Part shown: positions 26,643 through 35,049 of the stretch, piece by piece
How positions within the stretch are numbered: position 1 is the first letter of the stretch
Layout of the letters: each line of letters starts with the position of its first letter
Assembly: GCA_905234195.1 (NCBI GenBank)
Contig: CAJOFR010000004.1
Location: forward strand, 62,001 to 126,000
Length of the DNA stretch: 64,000 nucleotides
From: an uncultured Selenomonadaceae bacterium
Lineage (GTDB): Bacteria; Bacillota; Negativicutes; Selenomonadales; Selenomonadaceae
Direction of reading: 5' to 3'
Translations under genes and position numbers: made by a program
Notes under the pieces: model-generated
Seen by the model: only the letters and a program-made list of their open reading frames with translations
Databases searched by the model: none
What the model was told of the DNA's origin: nothing

Positions 26643-28307
26643 CTACATCGACTGCGGCGCAGAAACTCCAAGCAAGCCCAACGAATGTTTAATCGTGTGA
26701 CCGGTGACGCGGACAAGTGCAAGGCGTGCGTGGGCAAGTTCCCTCCCCACGCCCAAAATTCTGCAATCACGATAAAAGCTGTGGAACTGCGCCGCCAAAT
26801 CGTAAGCATATCGCGCGATTCTTTGGGGAGCAAATTCAGCCGCCGCCTTCTCAATTTCGTCGGGGTACTCCAAAATTTTGCTGACAAGATCAAGTTCGGC
26901 GTCCGTCGTCATCAATTCAAACTGCGGAGGATTATTTCCGAGACTCAAGCCGACTTCCGCCGCCTGTCGGAAAATACTGCAAATGCGAGCGTGAGCGTAC
27001 TGGATATAGTAAACGGGATTTTCGGAGCTCTGTTTTTTTGCAAGGTCTAAATCGAAATCAAGTTGGCTGTCAATCGAACGCATAAGGAAAAAATATCTTG
27101 CCGCGTCCGTGCCGACTTCCTCCATAAGTTCGCGCAGGGTGATGCTTTCGCCGGTGCGCTTGGACATCTTGACGAGTTCGCCGCCGCGATACAACGACAC
27201 CATTTGCAGCAGGAGAATTTTCAGATTGTCCGCGTTGAAACCCAGTTCAGTCATTGCCGCCTTGACGCGCGCAATATACCCGTGATGATCCGCGCCCCAA
27301 AGATTTATCAGCGTGCCAAAACCGCGCTCGAATTTATTTTTGTGGTAAGCAATATCCGCCGCAAGATAAGTGGGTACGCCGTTTTCGCGAACAACGACGC
27401 GATCTTTTTCGTCGCCGTGTTTCGTGGAGTTCAGCCAAAGCGCGCCGTCCTTTTCGTAAATCGCGCCCTTATCGCGCAGAATTTTTATCGCCGCGTTGAC
27501 TTTATCGGGGTGCAAAGTTCTTTCGCTGAACCACGAATCAAACTCAACTTGAAATTCGGACAGATCCTTTTTAAGTTCGGCAAGCTTATCCGCGTAGGCA
27601 AGGTCTTCAAGAATTTTCAGCCTCTCCTCTTCCGGCAAGCCGAGATATTTATCGCCGTCACGCTCGATAATTTTTTTCGCCGTGTCGATAATATCCGCGC
27701 CGTGATAGCCGTTTTCGGGGAAGTCGACATTTTTTCCGAGCAACTCAAGATAGCGGGCGTTGACGGACTTTGCAAGATTTTCCATTTGGTTGCCGGCGTC
27801 GTTAATATAAAATTCGCTCTCGACGTCGTAGCCCGCCGCGCGCAGAATGTTCACGATAGCCGAGCCCGCCGCCGCGCCGCGCCCGTGCCCCACGTGCAAA
27901 AGCCCCGTCGGATTCGCGCTGACGTACTCAATTTGAATCGGCTGATTATTTTTGGCAGGCAGCTGTCCAAAATTTTCCCCCGCGCCGTAAATATTCGCCA
28001 GCTCTTGATAAATCACGTCGCGGCTCAAATAAAAATTCATGAACCCCGCGCCCGCAATTTCGATTTTATCAAGCCACGCGGCTGATTCGATACGAGTTTT
28101 AATTTCTTCGGCGATTTTGCGCGGACTCGTGCGGAAAATTTTTGCGGACTGCATGGCGAAGTTTGTCGAAAAATCTCCGAACTCTTTACGCGGCGGAACC
28201 TCCAAAACTATTTCCGGAAGGTCGTCCGAATTTTTGAGCACGCCGCCTTCCATTGCGGACTTGACGGCGATTTTTATTGCTCCGATAATTTTTTCCTTTA
28301 CTTCCAA
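26643..28307 (-). CDS. argS: Arginyl-tRNA synthetase
   Basis: Class I synthetase, about 554 residues. The HIGH motif is in VSANPTGLLHVGHGRGAAAGS, the KMSKS-like part in GELVKMSKRTGESITLREL, and the DALR anticodon domain ends the protein (ARLALVRVTGHTIKHSLGLLGVSAPQSM). The start is chosen at TTG 28307, 10 nt after GGGGGG; a GTG at 28325 is also in frame. Confidence 0.95.
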   Translation of the reverse strand: MEVKEKIIGAIKIAVKSAMEGGVLKNSDDLPEIVLEVPPRKEFGDFSTNFAMQSAKIFRTSPRKIAEEIKTRIESAAWLDKIEIAGAGFMNFYLSRDVIYQELANIYGAGENFGQLPAKNNQPIQIEYVSANPTGLLHVGHGRGAAAGSAIVNILRAAGYDVESEFYINDAGNQMENLAKSVNARYLELLGKNVDFPENGYHGADIIDTAKKIIERDGDKYLGLPEEERLKILEDLAYADKLAELKKDLSEFQVEFDSWFSERTLHPDKVNAAIKILRDKGAIYEKDGALWLNSTKHGDEKDRVVVRENGVPTYLAADIAYHKNKFERGFGTLINLWGADHHGYIARVKAAMTELGFNADNLKILLLQMVSLYRGGELVKMSKRTGESITLRELMEEVGTDAARYFFLMRSIDSQLDFDLDLAKKQSSENPVYYIQYAHARICSIFRQAAEVGLSLGNNPPQFELMTTDAELDLVSKILEYPDEIEKAAAEFAPQRIARYAYDLAAQFHSFYRDCRILGVGRELAHARLALVRVTGHTIKHSLGLLGVSAPQSM

Positions 28308-28431
28308 ATTTTTGCCCCCCAACACGTCAACTGCGCCGCCTGTTGTCCGCCAAAATACCGGCGTCGGCGACGCAATTCCTTCCCAAATTTTATTCGATTA
28401 TACAACGAAGGCGCGGGATTGTCTAGCCAAC

Positions 28432-29277
28432 TCACAAAAGATTTTTCACGGCGTCGCTTATCCTGCGCGCCACGTAGACATTGTTCATGACGTAAAGGTG
28501 AATGCCGTCAGCGTCGTTGGCGAGCAAATCCACAATCTGATTCAGCGCGTAGACGATACCGGCCTCCTGAAGGGCGTCGGAATTTTCGCCGTACCTGTCA
28601 AGAATTTTGCGGAACTTAATCGGAAGTTTCGCGCCGCAGATATTCACCATGCGTTCAATCTGTTTTTTCTTAGTCACGGGCATAATCCCCGCCTCTATCT
28701 GCAAATTTATTCCGAGCCGCTGAATTTTTTCGCGGAAGTAATAAAAAGAATTGTTGTCGAAAAAAAGTTGAGTTATCAGCCCGTCGACACCGGCGGCAAC
28801 TTTTTCCTTGAGAAAATTTAAATCGGTGTCAAGGTTCGGTGCCTCAAGGTGTCCTTCGGGGTAGCACGCGGCGTAAATTTTGAACTTGTCGCCGGTCTTT
28901 TCGCGAATGAAAGAAATTAAATCGACGGCATGGGGAAAATCTTTTTTCGGTTCGACGTTCGGAACTTTATCGCCGCGCAGGGCAAGAATATTGTGGATTC
29001 CGCGCGCGTCCAGCTGATTCAAAATCTCGACGACTTCGCTTTTGTCCAGGTTGATACAGGGCAGGTGCGCGACGCTTTTTTTGTGGTAATTATTTTTTAT
29101 CGCCGTCGCCACTTCCAGCATCCTATCGCTCGCATTTGAGCTACTGCCGCCCGCGCCGCAAGTCACGCTGATAAAATCCGGATCCAAGTCCGTCAAGCCG
29201 TCAAGAGTTTTGTAAATCACTTCGACGGGCATATCTTTTTTCGGCGGGAAAACTTCAAAAGAAAATTTCGCTTTCAT
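28432..29277 (-). CDS. metF: 5,10-methylenetetrahydrofolate reductase
   Basis: 281-residue flavoprotein that makes 5-methyl-THF for methionine synthesis or acetyl-CoA pathways. N-terminal FSFEVFPPKKD, FISVTCGAGGSSS, and NILALRGDKP are diagnostic for MetF. ATG 29277 with GAGGTG upstream. Expressed from its own promoter (29309-29337) behind a bidirectional terminator. Confidence 0.95.
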   Translation of the reverse strand: MKAKFSFEVFPPKKDMPVEVIYKTLDGLTDLDPDFISVTCGAGGSSSNASDRMLEVATAIKNNYHKKSVAHLPCINLDKSEVVEILNQLDARGIHNILALRGDKVPNVEPKKDFPHAVDLISFIREKTGDKFKIYAACYPEGHLEAPNLDTDLNFLKEKVAAGVDGLITQLFFDNNSFYYFREKIQRLGINLQIEAGIMPVTKKKQIERMVNICGAKLPIKFRKILDRYGENSDALQEAGIVYALNQIVDLLANDADGIHLYVMNNVYVARRISDAVKNLL

Positions 29278-29308
29278 CCAATCACCTCGAATTTTTTATG
29301 CACTTAAT

Positions 29309-29337
29309 TTTATAACAACCAAAAATTTTTGCAACAA
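29309..29337 (-). promoter_or_regulatory. Promoter of metF
   Basis: On the minus strand TTGTTG (29332-29337), a 17-nt spacer and TATAAA (29309-29314), about 30 nt before the metF start. Confidence 0.5.
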
Positions 29338-29345
29338 AAAAATAG

Positions 29346-29377
29346 CTCCTTGAATCTGTCAAGGAGATTTTTATTTT
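29346..29377. terminator. Bidirectional Rho-independent terminator
   Basis: CTCCTTGA (29346-29353) pairs with TCAAGGAG (29359-29366). A T-rich tail follows on both strands (29367-29377 on plus, the A-run at 29335-29341 on minus). Confidence 0.75.
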
Positions 29378-29440
29378 ACGACTCGTGTCGATTGTTTTAA
29401 AAAGGGCGGCCTCCTCCACGACGAAAGAGGCTCTCTGGTA

Positions 29441-29719
29441 GTGAAAAAACAAACATGTTTTTCCCAATACAGTAACCTTGCGGCTACGGTATCAGCTGAT
29501 TCAAGTACGAGTGACAGGTTAGAAGTTATCGAAGTTCCTGCCAATTCCCGTTTCACAAGCTTTGATAAATTTTCAATGAGTGCCGGCTGGGGAACCGCCT
29601 TTCGACGGCTCCTTCGCCCCGTATTGATGTTATTGGATATTGTCCGCGCTCGCCGAACAAATTTTGAGCGCGTTTTTACTACCATCGACATGAACCCCTT
29701 GCGGAGTTTATATCTTTAG
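29441..29719 (+). CDS. Hypothetical 92-residue protein, uncertain
   Basis: A GTG-started frame reads MKKQTCFSQYSNLAATVS... to ...MNPLRSLYL and ends at a plus-strand terminator-like hairpin (29718-29741), which favours this strand. An AGAGG lies 10 nt before the GTG. A 106-codon frame on the opposite strand (29371-29691) overlaps almost all of it and starts MSMVVKT, faintly like the flagellin start MAMVVKN. I recognise neither protein. The start overlaps a 13-mer that is also found upstream of the flagellin gene. It may be a structured RNA or a decayed gene instead. Confidence 0.3.
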   Translation: MKKQTCFSQYSNLAATVSADSSTSDRLEVIEVPANSRFTSFDKFSMSAGWGTAFRRLLRPVLMLLDIVRARRTNFERVFTTIDMNPLRSLYL

Positions 29720-29741
29720 CCGGATTTAATCACGGCTTTTT
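29718..29741 (+). terminator. Rho-independent terminator (plus strand)
   Basis: AGCCG-GATT pairs with AATC-A-CGGCT (29718-29737), followed by TTTT(A). The T-run is only on the plus strand, so it is not the flagellin terminator. Confidence 0.55.
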
Positions 29742-29818
29742 ATCAATTTGGTTGTTAGTGGCAAGTGGCTAGCGTTCAGAAAATCCCTAATCTCCAACCC
29801 CTATCCACTAATCTCTAA

Positions 29819-32425
29819 TTACTGCAACAAGCTAAGGACTGCGCTTGCATTCTGGTTAGCCTGCGCGAGCATGGACTGCGCCGCCTGCAACAAGACGTTG
29901 TTCTTAGTGTAGTTTGTCATTTCTTTTGCCATATCGGCGTCACGAATTGCACTTTCAGCCGCCTGGACATTTTCCGCAGAAGTCGTCAGGTTACTTGCCG
30001 TGTATTCGAGTCTTGCCTCAATAGCACCGATTGTAGTTTGCTGGTCAAGAGCTTTCGCAAGTGCGTTATCAAGTGCCGCGATTGCCGCATTTGCCGCAGA
30101 CTGCGTGGTAACCTGAACTGTCGAGCCGTCCGGACCTTTTAAGCCGAGAGCTTCAGCTTTCATATCCTTCAAGCCGACAGACAAAGACTGATTCGCCGCG
30201 CCGCCAACGTGCAATTTCAGAGAAGTATCTTCTTTAGACTCGTTCGCCGCAAAAATTGAGGTACTGAACGCATTGAGAGCTGTATTTACAGATTTTTTGA
30301 CATTGCCTTCTGCATCAGCAACACTAATCGTAATACCTGCAATTTGACCAGCCATACCTGATTTGCTAGCTGTTAAAGTAATGCCGTTTTCTCCGTTAGC
30401 AGTAGAAATCATCTGTCCGGAAGTTCCAACGCCTACATCTGATCCGGTAAGAAGTGCAATATCAACTTTATCTCCGCCGTCATCACCGCCGTAATTTTTC
30501 ATGGCTTTACGGAGATTTGTTTTCTCGGCATCAGTATCGGCAGCCGTTTTAGCTTCAAGATATTTGTCGTAAGTTGAGCCATAACCTGCAAGATCTACGC
30601 CTGTTCCAGCAGTCCAATCTGAGCCACCTCGCCCGTTGGTCTTTAAATCAACTAAATTAGCCGTATTATCTGTTTGCAAACTCCCTGTTATACTTTTTAA
30701 TATATCGGCACCGCCTTTGGTACCATTTGCATAGTTGTCAATATTATCAAAAATTGCGCTACCGAGATTACTTGCCAATTCATCAAGAGCCGCATTATAG
30801 GACGCAGACGTTTCATCTGCTACATTAAATTTGACAGCAGGGGTAAACGAAGCAACAGTACTTGAAAGTACACCCGTTGCGGTGGCAACTTTAGCTTTGA
30901 TTTCATCACCGGACTTAAGAACTGCTGCTGCACCCGCATCTGCGTCGGTATCAGGGACGGCAGCTTTTTCGAGTTGGTCACGAAGAAGTTGTACAACATC
31001 GTCTTTTAATCCATCGGCTTCGGCTTTGTATTCAATAGCGTTAACGTTATCTGTGACAGCTTTTTGCAAGGCTTTGACTTCATCAAGTTCCGCAGCTATG
31101 TCATCCCTTGCATCTACTGCATTGTTATAAGCGTCAATCGCACTCTGAATGTTTGCGCGTGCTTCCTTTACTTTTTCAACATTTTCAAGTATAGCGGCAT
31201 TAGTGGAGCTTGAATTAGAGGCGATATATGCGTCCATTGTATCAAGACCACTTTTAAGTGCTCCTCCCATCGTGTTTGTGCCACCGGTCAAATCTAAAGA
31301 TTTACCATCCCAAGCATTAGTACTACCCCAGAGATTAACTTGTGCGGGAGCCTCACTGTTAGCAGTAGTGACTGTTGTGGCAAATGATGCACCTGCACTA
31401 ATAAAGGGTTTGTTAGCATTATCGCCATTTACCAGTGAACTTGCCGCAGCTATCGCTTCAGCCAATGCAGCAGCTGCGCCATAGGTTTTAGAGCTATCTT
31501 TAATGTAAGCACCACTTACGTCACCGCTGGCAGTTACACCTGCAGAGGTATCCCATCCGTCTTTATCATTACCACCAATAGCACCCTGTGCCTCTTCAAG
31601 CTGCTTTGAGAGTTCCGCTACTTTCGCATCGATCTTTTCTTTTGCCGCAAGCAATTCTTCGTAAGTGTAGCCGTTAGAACTTCCCGAAACGCTACTTTCT
31701 TCAGTTGCGGCAACATAACCAGCCTTTTTGACACTGTCATTTTCAGAATTCGCAAAGATTTTTTCATCTTGAAGTTCTTCAAGGGCTCCGAAAATATCCG
31801 TGAGGGACTTGTCGCCTGCTTCAAAAGTTGTCGTATAAGTCTTGCCTTCCTTGACGTAAGAGGCGGTAACACGGTCGCTCGTTTGAATTTCAAGGTCTTC
31901 ATCTTTGCGATTCTTAAGTGCGGTAAGGGCAGTACCCCCCGTTGTATCTTTAGCAAGAGATTGATTGGTGAATGCGGTGTAGGTCGCCTGTCCGGACTGA
32001 ACTTTGGAACCTTCGAGCAAATATTTGCCGTTGTAGGTAACAAGGGCGTTGTCATCGATTTGGTCGATGAACTGATTCATTTCCTTTTGGATAGTAGCGC
32101 GGTCTTCGTCAGTATTGGTGTCGGTCGCCGCGTTGATAGCTTTTTCCTTAAGGGTTTTGAGAATTTCGATAGTGCTGGAAACAGCACCTTCGGCGGTTTT
32201 CATCATGCTGGAACCGTTTTGAGTGTTTTGATTCGCCTGATCGAGAGCGCGAATCTGAACGCGCATGCGTTCGGAAATAGCATAACCGGACGCGTCGTCC
32301 TGCGCGGAATTAATTTTCATGCCGCTGGAAACCTTCGCGAGAGATTTCTGAAGCGCACCGCTGTTGCGGTTGAGAGTGTTGAGCGTGCTGACTGCCGCCA
32401 TATTGTTCTTGACTACCATTGCCAT
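29819..32425 (-). CDS. fliC: Flagellin, very large (868 residues)
   Basis: Filament protein. The N-terminus (MAMVVKNNMAAVSTLNTLNRN...SSGMKINSAQDDASGYAISERMR) and the C-terminus (residues about 790-868, ending NQNASAVLSLLQ with the DADMAKEMTNYTKNNVLLQAAQSMLAQ helix) are the conserved D0/D1 parts. Between them lie about 600 residues of variable, Ala/Asp/Ser/Thr-rich surface-exposed sequence, well above the usual 270-500 total. ATG 32425 has AAGGAGG 7-8 nt upstream. A sigma-28-like promoter lies at 32494-32520. No fliD, fliS or other hook genes are adjacent; motAB are 28 kb away. Confidence 0.95.
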   Translation of the reverse strand: MAMVVKNNMAAVSTLNTLNRNSGALQKSLAKVSSGMKINSAQDDASGYAISERMRVQIRALDQANQNTQNGSSMMKTAEGAVSSTIEILKTLKEKAINAATDTNTDEDRATIQKEMNQFIDQIDDNALVTYNGKYLLEGSKVQSGQATYTAFTNQSLAKDTTGGTALTALKNRKDEDLEIQTSDRVTASYVKEGKTYTTTFEAGDKSLTDIFGALEELQDEKIFANSENDSVKKAGYVAATEESSVSGSSNGYTYEELLAAKEKIDAKVAELSKQLEEAQGAIGGNDKDGWDTSAGVTASGDVSGAYIKDSSKTYGAAAALAEAIAAASSLVNGDNANKPFISAGASFATTVTTANSEAPAQVNLWGSTNAWDGKSLDLTGGTNTMGGALKSGLDTMDAYIASNSSSTNAAILENVEKVKEARANIQSAIDAYNNAVDARDDIAAELDEVKALQKAVTDNVNAIEYKAEADGLKDDVVQLLRDQLEKAAVPDTDADAGAAAVLKSGDEIKAKVATATGVLSSTVASFTPAVKFNVADETSASYNAALDELASNLGSAIFDNIDNYANGTKGGADILKSITGSLQTDNTANLVDLKTNGRGGSDWTAGTGVDLAGYGSTYDKYLEAKTAADTDAEKTNLRKAMKNYGGDDGGDKVDIALLTGSDVGVGTSGQMISTANGENGITLTASKSGMAGQIAGITISVADAEGNVKKSVNTALNAFSTSIFAANESKEDTSLKLHVGGAANQSLSVGLKDMKAEALGLKGPDGSTVQVTTQSAANAAIAALDNALAKALDQQTTIGAIEARLEYTASNLTTSAENVQAAESAIRDADMAKEMTNYTKNNVLLQAAQSMLAQANQNASAVLSLLQ

Positions 32426-32493
32426 TTTAGTTTTCCTCCTTGGTATTTCCTAAAAACGTTTTTATTCCTTTGGCGGGATCCTTCCCGTCTTTA

Positions 32494-32520
32494 TAATAGG
32501 CGAGCTTGGCGAAAATTGAC
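32494..32520 (-). promoter_or_regulatory. Sigma-28-like promoter of flagellin
   Basis: On the minus strand GTCAATTT (32513-32520), an 11-nt spacer and GCCTATTA (32494-32501), close to the TAAAGTTT-N11-GCCGATAA consensus (six of eight in the -10). It lies about 70 nt before the flagellin ATG. Confidence 0.5.
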
Positions 32521-32529
32521 CGTCGTCAA

Positions 32530-33090
32530 AAATCTTTCGGACTGCGGACGTCACAGCAGCCGATGCCTTAACTCACATATTAACTTTTTAGAACACTACC
32601 AGAGAGGATCGCATTTCGGACTCCCAATGCGAAACCGCTAACACGTCAAATTTTTAACGGAGCCTTCTAATTGACGCGAATTTATTTTTTTGTCGGCGGG
32701 TCTTAAACTTTCCCGCTTGTATTTCTAAAATTTATCTGGGAATTTTTTTACTTCCCTGCTTTCAAAAAGTATATCGTCATTTTCCGAACGAAACTTAAGT
32801 AATTTTTTTAGGGCGTTGTTTTTTTTTTTTTGAAAACTCAAGTTCGCGCTGCGCGCTCGTTGAGTTGCCTGTATATGCCGCCGCTGTCAGACTTTATCGC
32901 CTTAGAAAAATTTTTTGGCAACCACCAGGCTTTTTTTTTCGTGAAGACTAAGGCTTGAAATTTTTTTGATTCTCTAATAGCTTTCGCGGTAGGCGTAGCG
33001 TCTGGCGTCGTAGCTAACTACATTTGCCGCAAACTTTTTTAAGCAGCAGTCGGTAACCCCGCTTTAGTAGGCAGTGAGATCAATTGCCCC
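32530..33090. other. Gene-free region upstream of flagellin
   Basis: No convincing coding sequence. It is rich in T-runs (about 14 T ending at 32831). It contains a hairpin AACTCAA/TTGAGTT with a GCGC inner stem (32835-32866), a second small hairpin GCATT/AATGC near 32611-32628, and the 13-mer CACTACCAGAGAG (32594-32606) that recurs inverted at 29431-29443. Function unknown. Confidence 0.5.
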
Positions 33091-33119
33091 TTGACTATAG
33101 AAAATTGAATTGTTAAACT
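33091..33119 (+). promoter_or_regulatory. Promoter of the RelE/HigA-like module
   Basis: TTGACT at 33091-33096, a 17-nt spacer and TAAACT at 33114-33119; the gene starts at 33180. Confidence 0.55.
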
Positions 33120-33179
33120 AAAATAAAATCAAGGAAGAAAACAAATAGAGACTAGAGACTAGAGATTAGGGAGTGTTAT

Positions 33180-33542
33180 ATGATTGAAAAAATCAGTCGT
33201 GAATTTGTTCATGGCAAGAAATTTGACGAGCAGTGGCAGAAACTCTGATTAAACGATACCGATTTGAAAAACTTGCAAAAAATCTTGCTGGAAGATCCTA
33301 AAATCGTTGCGGTGATTCAAGGTACGGGTAGGCTTCGCAAAATGCGGTACGCTTATGGCAATCGCGGAAAATCTCACAGCGTGCGAGTTTGTTATGTTGA
33401 TTTTGAAATTCACGAAAAAAATTTTTTGGTAATGGTTTTTGCGAAAGGCAAAATGGAAAATTTATCTCCGGCTGAAAGAAATTCGATTAAAATTTTGATT
33501 GAACGACTTGAAAAATATTTTGAAGGGAAGGATAAAATTTGA
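33180..33542 (+). pseudogene. RelE-type toxin gene with an internal TGA stop
   Basis: The frame from ATG 33180 reads MIEKISREFVHGKKFDEQWQKL, then TGA at 33246-33248, then continues without any frame change as LNDTDLKNLQKILLEDPKIVAVIQGTGRLRKMRYAYGNRGKSHSVRVCYVDF and so on to 33542. RelE-family toxins of this type have a glycine where the TGA stands (QWxxLGL), so a single GGA to TGA change explains it. A TTG at 33264 could restart translation, but would lack the N-terminal helix. The rest of the RNase fold is intact. Followed in overlap by the antitoxin. Confidence 0.72.
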
Positions 33543-33730
33543 GTAAGACCTACGAAATGATTTCAGAATCGCTTAACGAAATTATTCAAGATTTAGAGGA
33601 AAATGACGGCAAAAATCTCAAGCGTGAAACTATTTCGATTGAGAAAACAAAGCATGCAAAAGTTTTTGAAAAAAAATCTTATGGTCAAAAATCTTTAGAG
33701 GTTAATTTTGCCGACGCGGCTTTGGCGTGA
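33539..33730 (+). pseudogene. Truncated HigA-like antitoxin
   Basis: 63 codons from a TTG overlapping the toxin stop. The start MSKTYEMISESLNEIIQDLEENDGKNLKRETISIEK matches the N-terminal part of XRE-type antitoxins that pair with such toxins. The expected helix-turn-helix domain (normally another 40-50 residues) is cut short after VNFADAALA. It probably no longer binds DNA. It may still bind the toxin through the N-terminal part. Confidence 0.6.
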
Positions 33731-33753
33731 AAAATTTTAAGGGGGAAAAAATT

Positions 33754-35046
33754 TTGGGCGAAAATAAAAATGGCGTCGAGGCAGTCGACGTGAAAGAGGA
33801 AGAAAAAATTTTTGATGCGGCGGCGATTGTCGAGAGGACAACTATTGCCGACGTCTACCGCGCGGACAAACAGCTTGCGGGTATCGTCAAGAAAACGAAA
33901 CTTATTCCGAGCGATTTTTTTTCGGAGCAGAGCGGCAACGAAATTTTTCTCAAGCCGGAGAATATGCAACACACCGGAGCTTTTAAACTTCGCGGAGCCT
34001 ACAACAAAATCAGCCGCTTGTCCGACGAGGAAAAATCTAAAGGCGTGATAACTTCTTCCGCCGGAAATCACGCGCAGGGCGTTGCGTTCGCCGCGCAAAA
34101 ACTGGGAGTCAAGGCGATAATCTGCATGCCCGCCACCACTCCAATTTTAAAAGTCGAGGCGACAAAAGCTTTTGGTGCGGAAGTTGTCTTGCACGGTGAC
34201 AGTTTCGACGACGCCTATAAATTCAGCCTGGAACTTCAGAAAAAGCACGGCTATATTTACGTTCACCCTTTCAACGATCTGGAAGTTTTGCTTGGGCAGG
34301 GGACGACCGCGCTTGAAATTATTAACGAGCTGAAGGACGTCGACGCGATACTTGTTCCGATTGGCGGCGGCGGATTTGCGAGCGGGGTTGCGCTTGCCAC
34401 GAAAGTTGTCAGCCCGACGGTGAAAGTTATCGGCGTGGAGCCGGAAAACGCCGCGTGCATGAAAGCCGCTCTCAACGCGGGGAAAATCGTCACGCTGGGC
34501 AGCGCGGATACCGTTGCCGACGGTTGCGCGGTGAAGACGGCAGGCACTCTGACTTTTGAGTTCTGCAAAAAATATCTCGACGAAATTATCACCGTCAACG
34601 AAATGGAAATCATGAGCGCGCTTTTGTCCCTAATCGAAAAACACAAACTTATCGCGGAGGGCGCGGGGGTTTTGTCGCTTGCCGCGCTGAATAAATTGAA
34701 CTTCAAGGGGAAAAAAGTTGTCGCGATTGTCAGCGGAGGCAACATTGATATTTCGACGCTGTCCGGTTTGATTGACAAGGCGTTAATTGCGCGCGGCAGG
34801 ATTTTCTATTTCAACGTTCAGCTTGCCGACAAACCCGGCGAACTTCTGAACATCGCAAAAATTTTGGCGGACGAAAATGCGAACGTCATAAAACTGGATC
34901 ACAATCAAGCAAGAGTCACGGACAGTTTCAAAAAAGTTTTGCTCGGCGTCACCGTCGAAACTCACAATCACGAGCACATTGAAAGAATTATTCGCGCGCT
35001 GAATAATCACGGCTACGAGATTGAAAAAATTGACCTGCTTAGATAA
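33754..35046 (+). CDS. ilvA: Threonine ammonia-lyase (biodegradative/biosynthetic, single ACT domain)
   Basis: PLP enzyme converting threonine to 2-oxobutanoate, about 430 residues. The PLP lysine is in ENMQHTGAFKLRGAYN; SSAGNHAQGVAFAA and the glycine loop VPIGGGGFASG bind phosphate. After the catalytic domain comes one ACT domain (about 355-430, FNVQLADKPGELLNIAKIL). The start is TTG 33754, 8 nt after AAGGGGG; a GTG at 33727 is in frame. With ilvE at 51 kb and livHMGF it fits isoleucine metabolism. It converges on the cobT-like gene with only 3 nt between stops. Confidence 0.92.
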   Translation: MGENKNGVEAVDVKEEEKIFDAAAIVERTTIADVYRADKQLAGIVKKTKLIPSDFFSEQSGNEIFLKPENMQHTGAFKLRGAYNKISRLSDEEKSKGVITSSAGNHAQGVAFAAQKLGVKAIICMPATTPILKVEATKAFGAEVVLHGDSFDDAYKFSLELQKKHGYIYVHPFNDLEVLLGQGTTALEIINELKDVDAILVPIGGGGFASGVALATKVVSPTVKVIGVEPENAACMKAALNAGKIVTLGSADTVADGCAVKTAGTLTFEFCKKYLDEIITVNEMEIMSALLSLIEKHKLIAEGAGVLSLAALNKLNFKGKKVVAIVSGGNIDISTLSGLIDKALIARGRIFYFNVQLADKPGELLNIAKILADENANVIKLDHNQARVTDSFKKVLLGVTVETHNHEHIERIIRALNNHGYEIEKIDLLR

Positions 35047-35049
35047 AAA

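Noticed and set aside
25812..28085. Long plus-strand frames (412 and 340 codons) opposite rpoE, the L,D-transpeptidase and argS
   Set aside because: They cross several well-supported minus-strand genes and intergenic gaps and show no family motif.
31618..32641. Frames on both strands inside the flagellin gene
   Set aside because: They overlap conserved flagellin coding sequence and have no ribosome site or recognisable product.
32820..32870. T-run plus hairpin as a terminator
   Set aside because: On the plus strand the T-run comes before the hairpin, not after it, and on the minus strand it would be an A-run, so it does not have terminator form on either strand.
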